Below are positions 50,963 through 57,380 of a DNA stretch of 64,000 bases, one piece after another. Both the position numbers and the translations under genes were made by a program. The stretch covers positions 62,001 to 126,000 of the forward strand of contig NZ_NVEC01000007.1 of the NCBI RefSeq assembly GCF_002571225.1. Reading direction: 5' to 3'. The stretch's first letter is position 1, and every line of letters begins with the position of its first letter. The notes below the pieces were generated by a model, which worked only from the letters and a program-made list of their open reading frames with translations, was not told the DNA's origin and did not search any database. The stretch is from Bacillus sp. AFS059628 (GTDB taxonomy: Bacteria > Bacillota > Bacilli > Bacillales > Bacillaceae_G).

Positions 50963-52510
50963 TTATATGTCGCCATCTTGAGGGAGCTTAGGGTAAAGCA
51001 CAAGTTCGAAATCATCGAGTCTTTGCCACTTTTCCTTTTTATAAACAGCCTTTTCTAAAACTGACTTTAGGAGGCTGTTTTTCTTTTTGGGATCATCTGT
51101 TTTAAAGTACAGATCAAGAACATGCTCTACTTGAGGTATTGTATCTTTCTTAACTTTTTCTTTCTTAATTTCTGTTTTAATTTCTTTCTTTAGGTTTTCC
51201 ATCGTGGAAGTAATTTCAGTAATGCGATTAGAAATTACATTCGAACGTTCTAAAAACATATCGACTGTGTAAACACCACGCTCCAATAAATCATGTAAAT
51301 TATTTTTTTGTTTTTGGACATCTACTAATTCTTTATCAAGCTTGCGTAATGCAACTTCATTCATTTGAATAACTTGTGTTTCTTTTAATTTGTTATCTTG
51401 CTTATGTTTTTCAAAATCAGCTTTATAATTGATGTACCATTCTTTTAATGCCTCGAGTAAACGCTTCTCAATTAATTCAGTATAACTTGATTTGTTTTCA
51501 CAGCCACGGTGTTTACAATCCATCGTTTCTTTTCGATTCTTCGGATAACGTTGGACCATGCTATAACCACATTTACTACATTTAATAATGCCAGCTAGAG
51601 GATTTTTAATTCCATTCGTATTGTAAGGAACGTGATATCTTGAGTTTAATTTTTCTTGTACTTGTTCAAATAAACTTTCCGGTATGATTGGCTCATGTTT
51701 GCCATCAGCAATAATCCAATCTGATTTATCTTGACGAGCACAACTTCTTTTTACGGCATCAGGCTGTTTTACTTCTTTTCTCTTTTGCCAAGTCACTTTT
51801 CCGATGTACACATTGTTTTTTAATATATCCAAGATGCTGTAGGGGTTCCATTCATTCCCTAACTTACTTTTGTAACCAAGATCATTTAACTTGCTTCGGA
51901 TTGCGTTAGCGCCCATATCCTCATTTGCATACCAATCAAATATCATTCTTACGACAGAAGCCTCTTCTGAATTAATCGTTAACGTACGCTCACGCTTATT
52001 TAAACGGTGGATATCATAACCATAAGGCGCATGGGTACCGAGATAATTACCAGCCTCCACGCTTGCTATACGGCCGCGTTGCATACGACGCGTAATAATC
52101 TTTAACTCCTTACGAGCCATAAACGCTTCAAATTCGCTATATTCTTCATCCCACTCATCATTAAGGTCATAAGTCTTCCTAGGTGTCATAATCTTCGTAT
52201 TCGAGCGTTTAAACGTCTCTAAAATGATTCCTTGCTCTTTCATACCGCCACGACCTAAACGGTCCATATCCATACAAAGAACAACATCATATTTATTATC
52301 TTCAATTTCCTCAAGCAGCGCTAACATCTCAGGACGTTTCACTAAGCTCTCACCAGAAACAATTTCCTCACGGACAGCTAAAACATTTAAGTTCATTTCC
52401 TTCGCTATTTTCAGCAGGGTAGTGCGGTGCTTAGCTAATGTTTCTCCTTCGCCGCGCGCTTCAGCTTCGAGATCGGCACGGGATTTTCTTAGGTAGATTG
52501 CGGTTTTCAT
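50963..52510 (-). CDS. Large serine recombinase (site-specific integrase/excisionase)
   Basis: Catalyses integration and probably excision of the element at spoVFB. The 515-residue protein has the resolvase-type catalytic domain with nucleophile Ser10 (YLRKSR), the Arg-rich VLCMDMDRLGRGG and EAFMARKELKIITRR segments, then the recombinase domain (GYDI..., IFDWYANEDMGANAIRSKLNDLGY), a zinc ribbon (CSKCGYSMVQRY...CKHRGC) and a long C-terminal coiled coil (~375-470). AAGGAGG lies before the ATG (plus strand 52519-52525). A TATACT on the minus strand (52535-52540) could be a -10. It ends 18 bases from the spoVFB fragment, and spoVFA transcription would run antisense into it. Confidence 0.95.
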   Translation of the reverse strand: MKTAIYLRKSRADLEAEARGEGETLAKHRTTLLKIAKEMNLNVLAVREEIVSGESLVKRPEMLALLEEIEDNKYDVVLCMDMDRLGRGGMKEQGIILETFKRSNTKIMTPRKTYDLNDEWDEEYSEFEAFMARKELKIITRRMQRGRIASVEAGNYLGTHAPYGYDIHRLNKRERTLTINSEEASVVRMIFDWYANEDMGANAIRSKLNDLGYKSKLGNEWNPYSILDILKNNVYIGKVTWQKRKEVKQPDAVKRSCARQDKSDWIIADGKHEPIIPESLFEQVQEKLNSRYHVPYNTNGIKNPLAGIIKCSKCGYSMVQRYPKNRKETMDCKHRGCENKSSYTELIEKRLLEALKEWYINYKADFEKHKQDNKLKETQVIQMNEVALRKLDKELVDVQKQKNNLHDLLERGVYTVDMFLERSNVISNRITEITSTMENLKKEIKTEIKKEKVKKDTIPQVEHVLDLYFKTDDPKKKNSLLKSVLEKAVYKKEKWQRLDDFELVLYPKLPQDGDI

Positions 52511-52570
52511 AGATAGACCTCCTTGTTATTAGTTAGTATACGAAAAGCAGATAGATAGAAGAAGTAAAGA

Positions 52571-52597
52571 AAAGAAAAAGCCCTGTATAAGAGCTTT
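52571..52597 (-). terminator. Terminator after the membrane protein gene
   Basis: On the minus strand AAAGC...GCTTT forms a short stem followed by a T-rich tract, between the membrane protein gene and the recombinase gene. Confidence 0.45.
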
Positions 52598-52603
52598 AGT
52601 AAA

Positions 52604-53476
52604 TTATTTTGGATTTATATGTACATTGATAGATATATTTGTATCAGAATTATCTTTGATAGGATTAGAATCATGATCAGCTTCTGTAATTTCTAGTTTC
52701 GTACTAGTAGATGTTGTTTGTCTAACCTTCTTTACTTTAAATCCTAATTCTTTATATTCTAAGTAAACTTTAGAAGAAAAGTCACAGATATAAAAAAGTT
52801 TATCTTCAGGAGTATTCGCTAATGTACAAAGGGTTTTCTTTTCATCAATTACATAATTATGAATCAAATTTAGTTTTATAATTTCATCTTGAGTTAAGAT
52901 ACGAATTGAGTACTTTTTATTATCTAATTCTTGCACTCTAATGAGATGATAAATGAAAAGTCCGCTGATAAATATAGGGAATGCAAGTCCTAATCCAATG
53001 ATTTCGTACCAAATAGCCCTATCTATTGCTATGGTTAGAAGTGTGTAATACCAAAATATACTTGATAAAAGAAAATATAGTGCTTGTTTACGAATTTCTT
53101 TCTTTATTTCGTTGGATTTATCTCCATGTTCAGTGATTTTAAATAACTTTGCAGTTGCAAATGCTGATATTGAAATTGCTATTAGAGCAATTATACTGAA
53201 AATAAAACCGTGTTTATGTATATAGTCAGAGAATGCAGCATTAATCAATAATCCTGGAACAAGGTAAATGAGTAGTATGAATATACACAATACACTAATA
53301 AGCTCTGTAATTTTTAATCTGTTTTTTTGCTCTTTACTATTGAATAGCATGTCTAACTGGCTTGTTGTATATAGCTGAACAAATTTTTGAATGATAAAAG
53401 GTATACCACTAAGTAAGGCTACTGTCGCCGTAACTAAGGCAGTAGCGATTTTTGCAAAATTATCATCAATGTGCAT
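52604..53476 (-). CDS. Unknown membrane protein of the lysogeny module
   Basis: I do not recognise a family. The 290-residue protein has five clear hydrophobic helices (about residues 10-33, 60-82, 90-112, 130-150 and 160-183), then a soluble C-terminal half of ~100 residues ending in a Thr/Ser-rich segment (RQTTSTSTKLEITEADHD). It lies in the lysogeny cluster between the ImmA-type peptidase and the recombinase, a place where temperate phages often carry superinfection-exclusion or defence genes expressed in the lysogen. That role is only an inference from location and topology. Codon use and AT content are similar to the neighbours. Confidence 0.75.
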   Translation of the reverse strand: MHIDDNFAKIATALVTATVALLSGIPFIIQKFVQLYTTSQLDMLFNSKEQKNRLKITELISVLCIFILLIYLVPGLLINAAFSDYIHKHGFIFSIIALIAISISAFATAKLFKITEHGDKSNEIKKEIRKQALYFLLSSIFWYYTLLTIAIDRAIWYEIIGLGLAFPIFISGLFIYHLIRVQELDNKKYSIRILTQDEIIKLNLIHNYVIDEKKTLCTLANTPEDKLFYICDFSSKVYLEYKELGFKVKKVRQTTSTSTKLEITEADHDSNPIKDNSDTNISINVHINPK

Positions 53477-53506
53477 CGGAAGTTATCAGTCCCTTCTTGT
53501 TTCTAG

Positions 53507-53938
53507 TTATTGTAGTTTTTTTAAACAAGAAAAACCTTTTGGCACCCCATGAATCTCCGCGACCTCTTGGATAGAAAAAACAGTATCCTCATAAGCAGAA
53601 ACCATTTCATCGGTAAGTAACAATTCCACAGCAAATGTATTTGCTTCGATTTCTAAGCGATCCACTGAAAAGAAGGTTTGGTTACGCAAGAAGGGGGTAT
53701 TTGCTTTCGGATGAAGTACAGCATGACCTAATTCATGTGCACAAACAAATCGTTGAGTAGTTTCGTTAATTTTATTATTGATATGAATGAATTTAAAGCG
53801 TTTATAAGTGTTGTAAAAACCAAGAGTATTCCCAAGGTCTTCAAACAACACTATAATATTTTTTCGTTTAGCAATTTCAAAAGGGTTTGTTGTACCGTGT
53901 TTTTTTACGATTTTCATTACGTAGTCTTTAATTTTCAT
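53507..53938 (-). CDS. ImmA/IrrE-type metallopeptidase
   Basis: Zinc peptidase of the family that, in ICEBs1 and many phages, cleaves the neighbouring repressor and so triggers induction. The 143-residue protein has the HExxH motif in FVCAHELGHAVLHPKANTPF (about 67-86) and the downstream Glu region LEIEANTFAVELLLTDEM. It lies directly downstream of the repressor gene (12 bases), the classic ImmR-ImmA order. It starts at ATG 53938. Confidence 0.9.
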   Translation of the reverse strand: MKIKDYVMKIVKKHGTTNPFEIAKRKNIIVLFEDLGNTLGFYNTYKRFKFIHINNKINETTQRFVCAHELGHAVLHPKANTPFLRNQTFFSVDRLEIEANTFAVELLLTDEMVSAYEDTVFSIQEVAEIHGVPKGFSCLKKLQ

Positions 53939-53950
53939 TTCTCGCTCCGT

Positions 53951-54361
53951 TCAATCTTTTTTATACTTGTTTGGAGTGAATTTTTGTTTTGCTAATTGTT
54001 TTGCCATGCGCATAGAGTTTTCTAGAGAAATACGAATCATTTCTTTTGTGTGTTCGTCTATTGGTTCTCCGTCAAACATTAAAGCATCTTCGCTATTTTC
54101 TAATTCTTCTAATGTTTTTTCTAAATCACGTGCAATATCGCGTTCTTCTTTTTTAGAAAGTTTGTTAGACCTACCCAATAATTCGTCTGTAGATATTTCA
54201 TATAAATCAGCTAATTTTCCTAATGTTGTTGTATCAGGATCACGATAGTCGCGTTCATAATTTGAAAGGACAGTATTTGTAATACCGATTTTTTCGGCGA
54301 CAAACTTTTGAGACCATTTGCGTCGTTCTCTTTCTTTTTTTAATCTATAGCCTAAAGTCAT
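53951..54361 (-). CDS. Phage repressor (XRE/cI-like)
   Basis: Probable lysogeny repressor of 136 residues. The N-terminal HTH is WSQKFVAEKIGITNTVLSNYERDYRDPDTTTLGKLADLYEISTDELLG (about 16-63); the C-terminal part is helical and charged and carries no peptidase domain, so induction most likely depends on the ImmA-type protein encoded next to it. It is divergent from the Cro-like gene, with 168 bases of operator DNA between them. Confidence 0.9.
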   Translation of the reverse strand: MTLGYRLKKERERRKWSQKFVAEKIGITNTVLSNYERDYRDPDTTTLGKLADLYEISTDELLGRSNKLSKKEERDIARDLEKTLEELENSEDALMFDGEPIDEHTKEMIRISLENSMRMAKQLAKQKFTPNKYKKD

Positions 54362-54413
54362 AGTTTATCCTTCCATTCTTCCATTTGTCTTTTCGTTAAT
54401 TATTTTAACAATA

Positions 54414-54430
54414 TTTCACGTTATGTGAAA
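54414..54430. promoter_or_regulatory. Operator copy 1 in the repressor-Cro intergenic region
   Basis: TTTCACGTTATGTGAAA, an almost perfect 17-base palindrome. It lies across the presumed leftward promoter of the repressor gene (minus-strand TTTCAC, 17 bases, TAAAAT with an upstream TG). Confidence 0.75.
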
Positions 54431-54458
54431 CTTTATTCACTAAAAGTTAAAAATCCCA

Positions 54459-54487
54459 TTGACTTTCACTTTACGTGGAATTATTAT
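54459..54487 (+). promoter_or_regulatory. Rightward early promoter with operator copy 2 in its spacer
   Basis: TTGACT (54459-54464), 17-base spacer, TATTAT (54482-54487). The operator TTTCACTTTACGTGGAA (54464-54480) fills the spacer, so a bound repressor would block polymerase. Confidence 0.75.
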
Positions 54488-54498
54488 TGATACATAAG

Positions 54499-54515
54499 AT
54501 TCACGTAAAGTGGAA
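54499..54515. promoter_or_regulatory. Operator copy 3
   Basis: ATTCACGTAAAGTGGAA, same palindromic pattern, between the rightward promoter and the cro-like start. Confidence 0.75.
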
Positions 54516-54529
54516 TGAGGTGGTGTTAA

Positions 54530-54721
54530 ATGGAGATTAATCAAAAAATACGGGAATTAAGAATTTCTAAGGGTATTTCACAAGTATTTATAGCAAAAGA
54601 ACTTAGTATTTCTGTATCAGCTTATAACATGAAAGAAGCAGGGAAACGTTCGTTTAAAGCACAAGAATTAAAGTGTGTTGCAAAAGCACTAAATGAACAT
54701 CCATCAATTTTTTTTGAATAA
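54530..54721 (+). CDS. Cro-like XRE DNA-binding protein
   Basis: A 63-residue single HTH protein (IRELRISKGISQVFIAKELSISVSAYNMKEAGKRSFKAQELKCVAKALN) divergent from the repressor. Size and position fit a Cro-type lytic switch protein or a small antirepressor. GAGGTGG precedes the ATG. It is flanked by operator copies on both sides (54499 and 54725), so it is probably controlled by itself and by the repressor. Confidence 0.88.
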   Translation: MEINQKIRELRISKGISQVFIAKELSISVSAYNMKEAGKRSFKAQELKCVAKALNEHPSIFFE

Positions 54722-54724
54722 ATA

Positions 54725-54741
54725 TTACACGTAAAGTGGAA
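54725..54741. promoter_or_regulatory. Operator copy 4, downstream of cro
   Basis: TTACACGTAAAGTGGAA, matching copy 3 at 15 of 17 positions, four bases after the cro-like stop codon. It could form a roadblock or a loop with copies 1-3. Confidence 0.65.
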
Positions 54742-54851
54742 TTTATGATGAAACTTGTGTAAAAGTAGGTGAGAAAATGCCATCAACTAACATGGCAGTA
54801 CCAACAGAACCGTCGCATAAACATATAAAAAGCACTTCAAGAGGTGACACC

Positions 54852-55025
54852 ATGAGCCAACAAGAAGAATATGCGGCGACTTATGAATTTGGAAAAACGA
54901 AAGTCCATGTTGTGGCTCCTGAGCCAAAATCACAAAAGGATATTGATAAAATCCGTCAAGCATATTACAAGGCTGGTTGGGCCATCATCAAAGAAATACA
55001 AGTAAAAGAAAACGTTGAGGAATAA
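54852..55025 (+). CDS. Small phage protein, unknown function
   Basis: 57 residues (MSQQEEYAATYEFGKTKVHV..., Lys-rich end). I do not recognise a family beyond its phage-like look. The frame is open from an ATG at 54777, and both starts have ribosome-binding-like sequence (AGGTGAG before 54777; AGAGGTGA before 54852); the second has the better spacing. The longer form would have 82 residues. It is the first gene after operator copy 4. Confidence 0.6.
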   Translation: MSQQEEYAATYEFGKTKVHVVAPEPKSQKDIDKIRQAYYKAGWAIIKEIQVKENVEE

Positions 55026-55115
55026 TTCCTCTCTTTTTATACGAAAAGTAGACAAGTTACATATGTACTAAGTTCATTGTAATCATTTGAAAACTAAATA
55101 TGGAGGCGAACAGAT

Positions 55116-55703
55116 ATGGGAACAAGCATATACTGCAATTCAGCAATAGGAGAATTATTACAGAATGCTAGAGAATGTTGTGACAATGTTCAGCTGAAAA
55201 CAAAGAAAGGGTTATCTAAGTACCTGGGTATTACACATGAAAGATTAACCCGTATTGAATCTGGACTTTCTAAACCAGAATTTGAACTTGCGATGGATTG
55301 GTGCCATGCAACAGGGGCAAAGTTGAATCAACAAGCGATCAAACATATTTATGGTGTTGGGTTGCCGCCTACAGATCCACGCTTAACTCAGGATGTAAAT
55401 CTACAATTGATGAACTACATTAAACAAGCTGAAGAGGGGATTGCGGCAGCGAAAGAAATTATGAATCTACAAGTTACAACAAGGTCATGGAAGCACGATG
55501 AAAAAAAGAAACATGAATATGCAGTTCATGCAAAAGAAATCTTCGATACAATCCAAGCTACTCAATGTGTAGTACAAGCTCTTGAGCAAGTTCATTTTGG
55601 CATTATGGAACAAATACAAAGAAGTTGGTTGCAAAAGGCTATGGCAGAAAACGTTATTATCCAATCAGTGGATAGCTTACTGACTTTAACAAAGGTGCTG
55701 TAA
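55116..55703 (+). CDS. HTH protein of the early region
   Basis: 195 residues. The N-terminal part resembles an XRE helix-turn-helix (LSKYLGITHERLTRIESGLSKPEFELAMDWCHATGAKL, about 32-70), followed by a helical C-terminal domain (~90-190) of unknown role. GGAGGCG precedes the ATG. Position suggests a regulator of early genes, but no target can be named. Confidence 0.7.
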   Translation: MGTSIYCNSAIGELLQNARECCDNVQLKTKKGLSKYLGITHERLTRIESGLSKPEFELAMDWCHATGAKLNQQAIKHIYGVGLPPTDPRLTQDVNLQLMNYIKQAEEGIAAAKEIMNLQVTTRSWKHDEKKKHEYAVHAKEIFDTIQATQCVVQALEQVHFGIMEQIQRSWLQKAMAENVIIQSVDSLLTLTKVL

Positions 55704-55716
55704 AGGGGGAAGGGAA

Positions 55717-55938
55717 ATGACAGTAGATTATAAGAAACCGAGTCTAAGAGAATATAAGGAATTAATTCGATATGATGCAAAATTAACTGGTGAAATTAAA
55801 ATAGCAGAATTACTTAATGAGGATTCAAAAACAGTTGAATTAAAGCAAGAGAAGAAATTGCTGGGGATTCGAATCAAGATTATCGAAGCGTCATTCATTT
55901 TGAAACATAAATGGGCAAATAAAAAAGCTACCGCCTAG
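55717..55938 (+). CDS. Small phage protein, unknown function
   Basis: 73 residues, highly charged and probably all helical (YKELIRYDAKLTGEIKIAELLNEDSKTVELKQEKKLLGIRIKIIEASF). I do not recognise it. It starts 13 bases after the HTH gene with AAGGGGGAAGGG before the ATG, so the two are cotranscribed. The structured leader described below follows it. Confidence 0.65.
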   Translation: MTVDYKKPSLREYKELIRYDAKLTGEIKIAELLNEDSKTVELKQEKKLLGIRIKIIEASFILKHKWANKKATA

Positions 55939-55997
55939 GAAACAGTAGCTCTAAAAAAGATAATGTAAAGCAATTATAACATTTTATGAATCATTTG

Positions 55998-56116
55998 GAC
56001 AAGCAACTGTGCTTGTCGTTATGACCAGAAAGGGATTGTTCCTCCCATACCTCTACAATGTTCCTTTCTGGTTGTAACGATGCGTACAGCATTAATTTAA
56101 ATAGAAAGGAGATGGG
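55998..56116 (+). promoter_or_regulatory. Structured leader repeat, copy 1
   Basis: Contains in order: hairpin GACAAGCA-actg-TGCTTGTC (55998-56017), a long hairpin CCAGAAAGG (56025-56033)...CCTTTCTGG (56063-56071) with an inner ATTGT/ACAAT stem and a loop rich in CCTCC, a small ATGC...GCAT hairpin (56080-56092) and then the ribosome binding site AGAAAGGAG of the next gene. The 3' arm CCTTTCT is complementary both to the 5' arm and to AGAAAGG of the ribosome binding site. A second copy lies at 56694-56816. Confidence 0.7.
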
Positions 56117-56121
56117 AAATT

Positions 56122-56337
56122 ATGAATATCCAAGAAGCTACTAAATTGGCAATAAAGCAAAATAGATATATTTCGCGAGTGCATTTTATAAACACCTTTA
56201 AGGTCAAACTTAAACCAACAAATACGTATGATTTATGCAAAACGTATTCTTTAAATCCTGGTGAAGTTGAACCACGCAGGGCATGGAGTCCCCGAGCAGA
56301 TGATCTAATTGCTGATGACTGGATAGTTATTGATTAG
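56122..56337 (+). CDS. DUF2829-like protein, possibly Tad2-type Thoeris inhibitor
   Basis: 71 residues: MNIQEATKLAIKQNRYISRVHF at the start and RRAWSPRADDLIADDWIVID at the end. The start (short helix with charged residues then aromatic) and the W-x-P-x-x-x-DLxADDW end follow the DUF2829 pattern, the family of Tad2, which traps signalling molecules of the Thoeris defence system. The central part is shorter than in typical members (~90 residues). Placement in the family is my pattern reading; activity is not shown. It is preceded by the structured leader and its stop overlaps that of the opposite-strand gene. Confidence 0.55.
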   Translation: MNIQEATKLAIKQNRYISRVHFINTFKVKLKPTNTYDLCKTYSLNPGEVEPRRAWSPRADDLIADDWIVID

Positions 56338-56633
56338 GGCATCCAAGATTTTATCTCTTTAGCAGCTTTGTATCCTTTTTTTAGAAGAGTATTTTCTTCA
56401 CAATATGCAATTCCTGCTGAAAGTAAAGTAGTCATATAAGCAATACTGTCTGCTTCATATATAGATACAAAACCTTCATCTTGTAAATGAAATAAAGCTT
56501 TTGAAATTGATTTGTCAGTTTCATCAGGACATAGTTCCTGGAATCTTTCGAAAGAAAACATATCAGTTTCGTGTTTTTTATACTCAGTCGTCATGTATTT
56601 TAATAGGATTTCGGATAGCTTAATCATTTTCAT
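56334..56633 (-). CDS. Small winged-helix-like protein, opposite strand (moron-like)
   Basis: 99 residues. FSFERFQELCPDETDKSISKALFHLQDEGFVSIYEAD looks like a winged helix, followed by LSAGIAYCEENTLLKKGYKAAKEIKSW, similar to small YjcQ-like phage proteins. It is the only minus-strand gene in the rightward early region and has its own GGGAGGTG ribosome binding site and extended -10 promoter. Together with the Tad2-like gene it is bracketed by the two leader repeats. Function unknown. Confidence 0.75.
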   Translation of the reverse strand: MKMIKLSEILLKYMTTEYKKHETDMFSFERFQELCPDETDKSISKALFHLQDEGFVSIYEADSIAYMTTLLSAGIAYCEENTLLKKGYKAAKEIKSWMP

Positions 56634-56657
56634 ATATTACACCTCCCTTAAAGGAAG

Positions 56658-56666
56658 ATTATACCA
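56658..56666 (-). promoter_or_regulatory. Extended -10 promoter of the opposite-strand gene
   Basis: Minus strand reads TGG-TATAAT, a perfect extended -10, 25 bases from the start codon; the -35 is weak. Confidence 0.6.
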
Positions 56667-56693
56667 TGATTTTTTAATGTGTTTATAAAAAGA

Positions 56694-56816
56694 GACAAGC
56701 CACTGTGCTTGTCGTTATGACCAGAAAGGGATTGTTCCTCCCCATATCCCTACAATGAATCTTTCTGGTTGTAACGATGCGTACAGCATCAATTTAATTA
56801 GAAAGGAGAGGTAATT
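56694..56816 (+). promoter_or_regulatory. Structured leader repeat, copy 2
   Basis: Nearly identical to 55998-56116 with a few changes and small indels. The pairing CCAGAAAG/CTTTCTGG, the inner ATTGT/ACAAT stem, the ATGC/GCAT hairpin and the downstream AGAAAGGAG are all kept; a loop base change (C for A) shortens the first stem by one pair. It precedes the gene at 56818. Confidence 0.7.
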
Positions 56817-56817
56817 C

Positions 56818-57102
56818 ATGAACGATAAAAACAATCGTCTTCATGATCTAGTTCTTCCTGGGGATTTTTCATTTGCGAATAAACTTCATCACTGTATGGA
56901 TGAATGTATTCATAACATGTTTAATGCAGAATCAACTGAAGAATCAAATCACTGGGAAGAAGAGCTGGAGCGATGTATAAGGGAATTTAAAATGCTTCGT
57001 GATACAAAAGAGGAACATGAGGCATCGATGAGTTATCGTGTAGTGATTAAAGATTTAAGAGCAAGAGGAGTTAACGCTTCGTTAGTAACACGTAGAAAAT
57101 AA
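56818..57102 (+). CDS. Phage protein, unknown function
   Basis: 94 residues, acidic helical middle (DECIHNMFNAESTEESNHWEEELERCIREFKMLRDTKEEHEAS), basic end. I do not recognise a family. It has the same leader as the Tad2-like gene and a ribosome binding site AAAGGAGAGG. A hairpin CTATCACT/AGTGATAG lies 7 bases after its stop. Confidence 0.65.
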   Translation: MNDKNNRLHDLVLPGDFSFANKLHHCMDECIHNMFNAESTEESNHWEEELERCIREFKMLRDTKEEHEASMSYRVVIKDLRARGVNASLVTRRK

Positions 57103-57108
57103 AAAATT

Positions 57109-57200
57109 CTATCACTTGGCAGAGTGATAGAAAAATGGTCTTGCAAAGATCTTAGGGTTAATTATATCAAATTAACATTCGTATAACAACGGAGTGTGCT
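57109..57200 (+). promoter_or_regulatory. Two stem-loops upstream of 57203
   Basis: CTATCACT (57109-57116)/AGTGATAG (57123-57130), and GTTAATT...AATTAAC further on, before the CGGAG ribosome binding site. No T tract follows the first stem on the plus strand, so a leader structure is as likely as a terminator. Confidence 0.4.
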
Positions 57201-57202
57201 AC

Positions 57203-57379
57203 ATGCTTTTTGACAAATCGTTACATAGAGTGTTGCTGAATCCTAAAGTGTTTCAACAAGCGACATCAGAGCAACACCTAATTTACTTAGTAAAACAATA
57301 TCTCAAAATAGGATACAAGAATTATCGCTTATTACGTGTAGAGGACGGATTTGCGATATGTAAACGGGAGGATGAATAA
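57203..57379 (+). CDS. Small phage protein, unknown function
   Basis: 58 residues (MLFDKSLHRVLLNPKVFQQATSEQHLIYLVKQYLKIGYKNYRLLRVEDGFAICKRE). The frame could begin at GTG 57194, but that codon lies inside GGAG; ATG 57203 has correct spacing. It ends one base before the next gene, within whose ribosome binding site (GGGAGG) it terminates, so it is coupled to the replication genes. No family recognised. Confidence 0.65.
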   Translation: MLFDKSLHRVLLNPKVFQQATSEQHLIYLVKQYLKIGYKNYRLLRVEDGFAICKREDE

Positions 57380-57380
57380 T

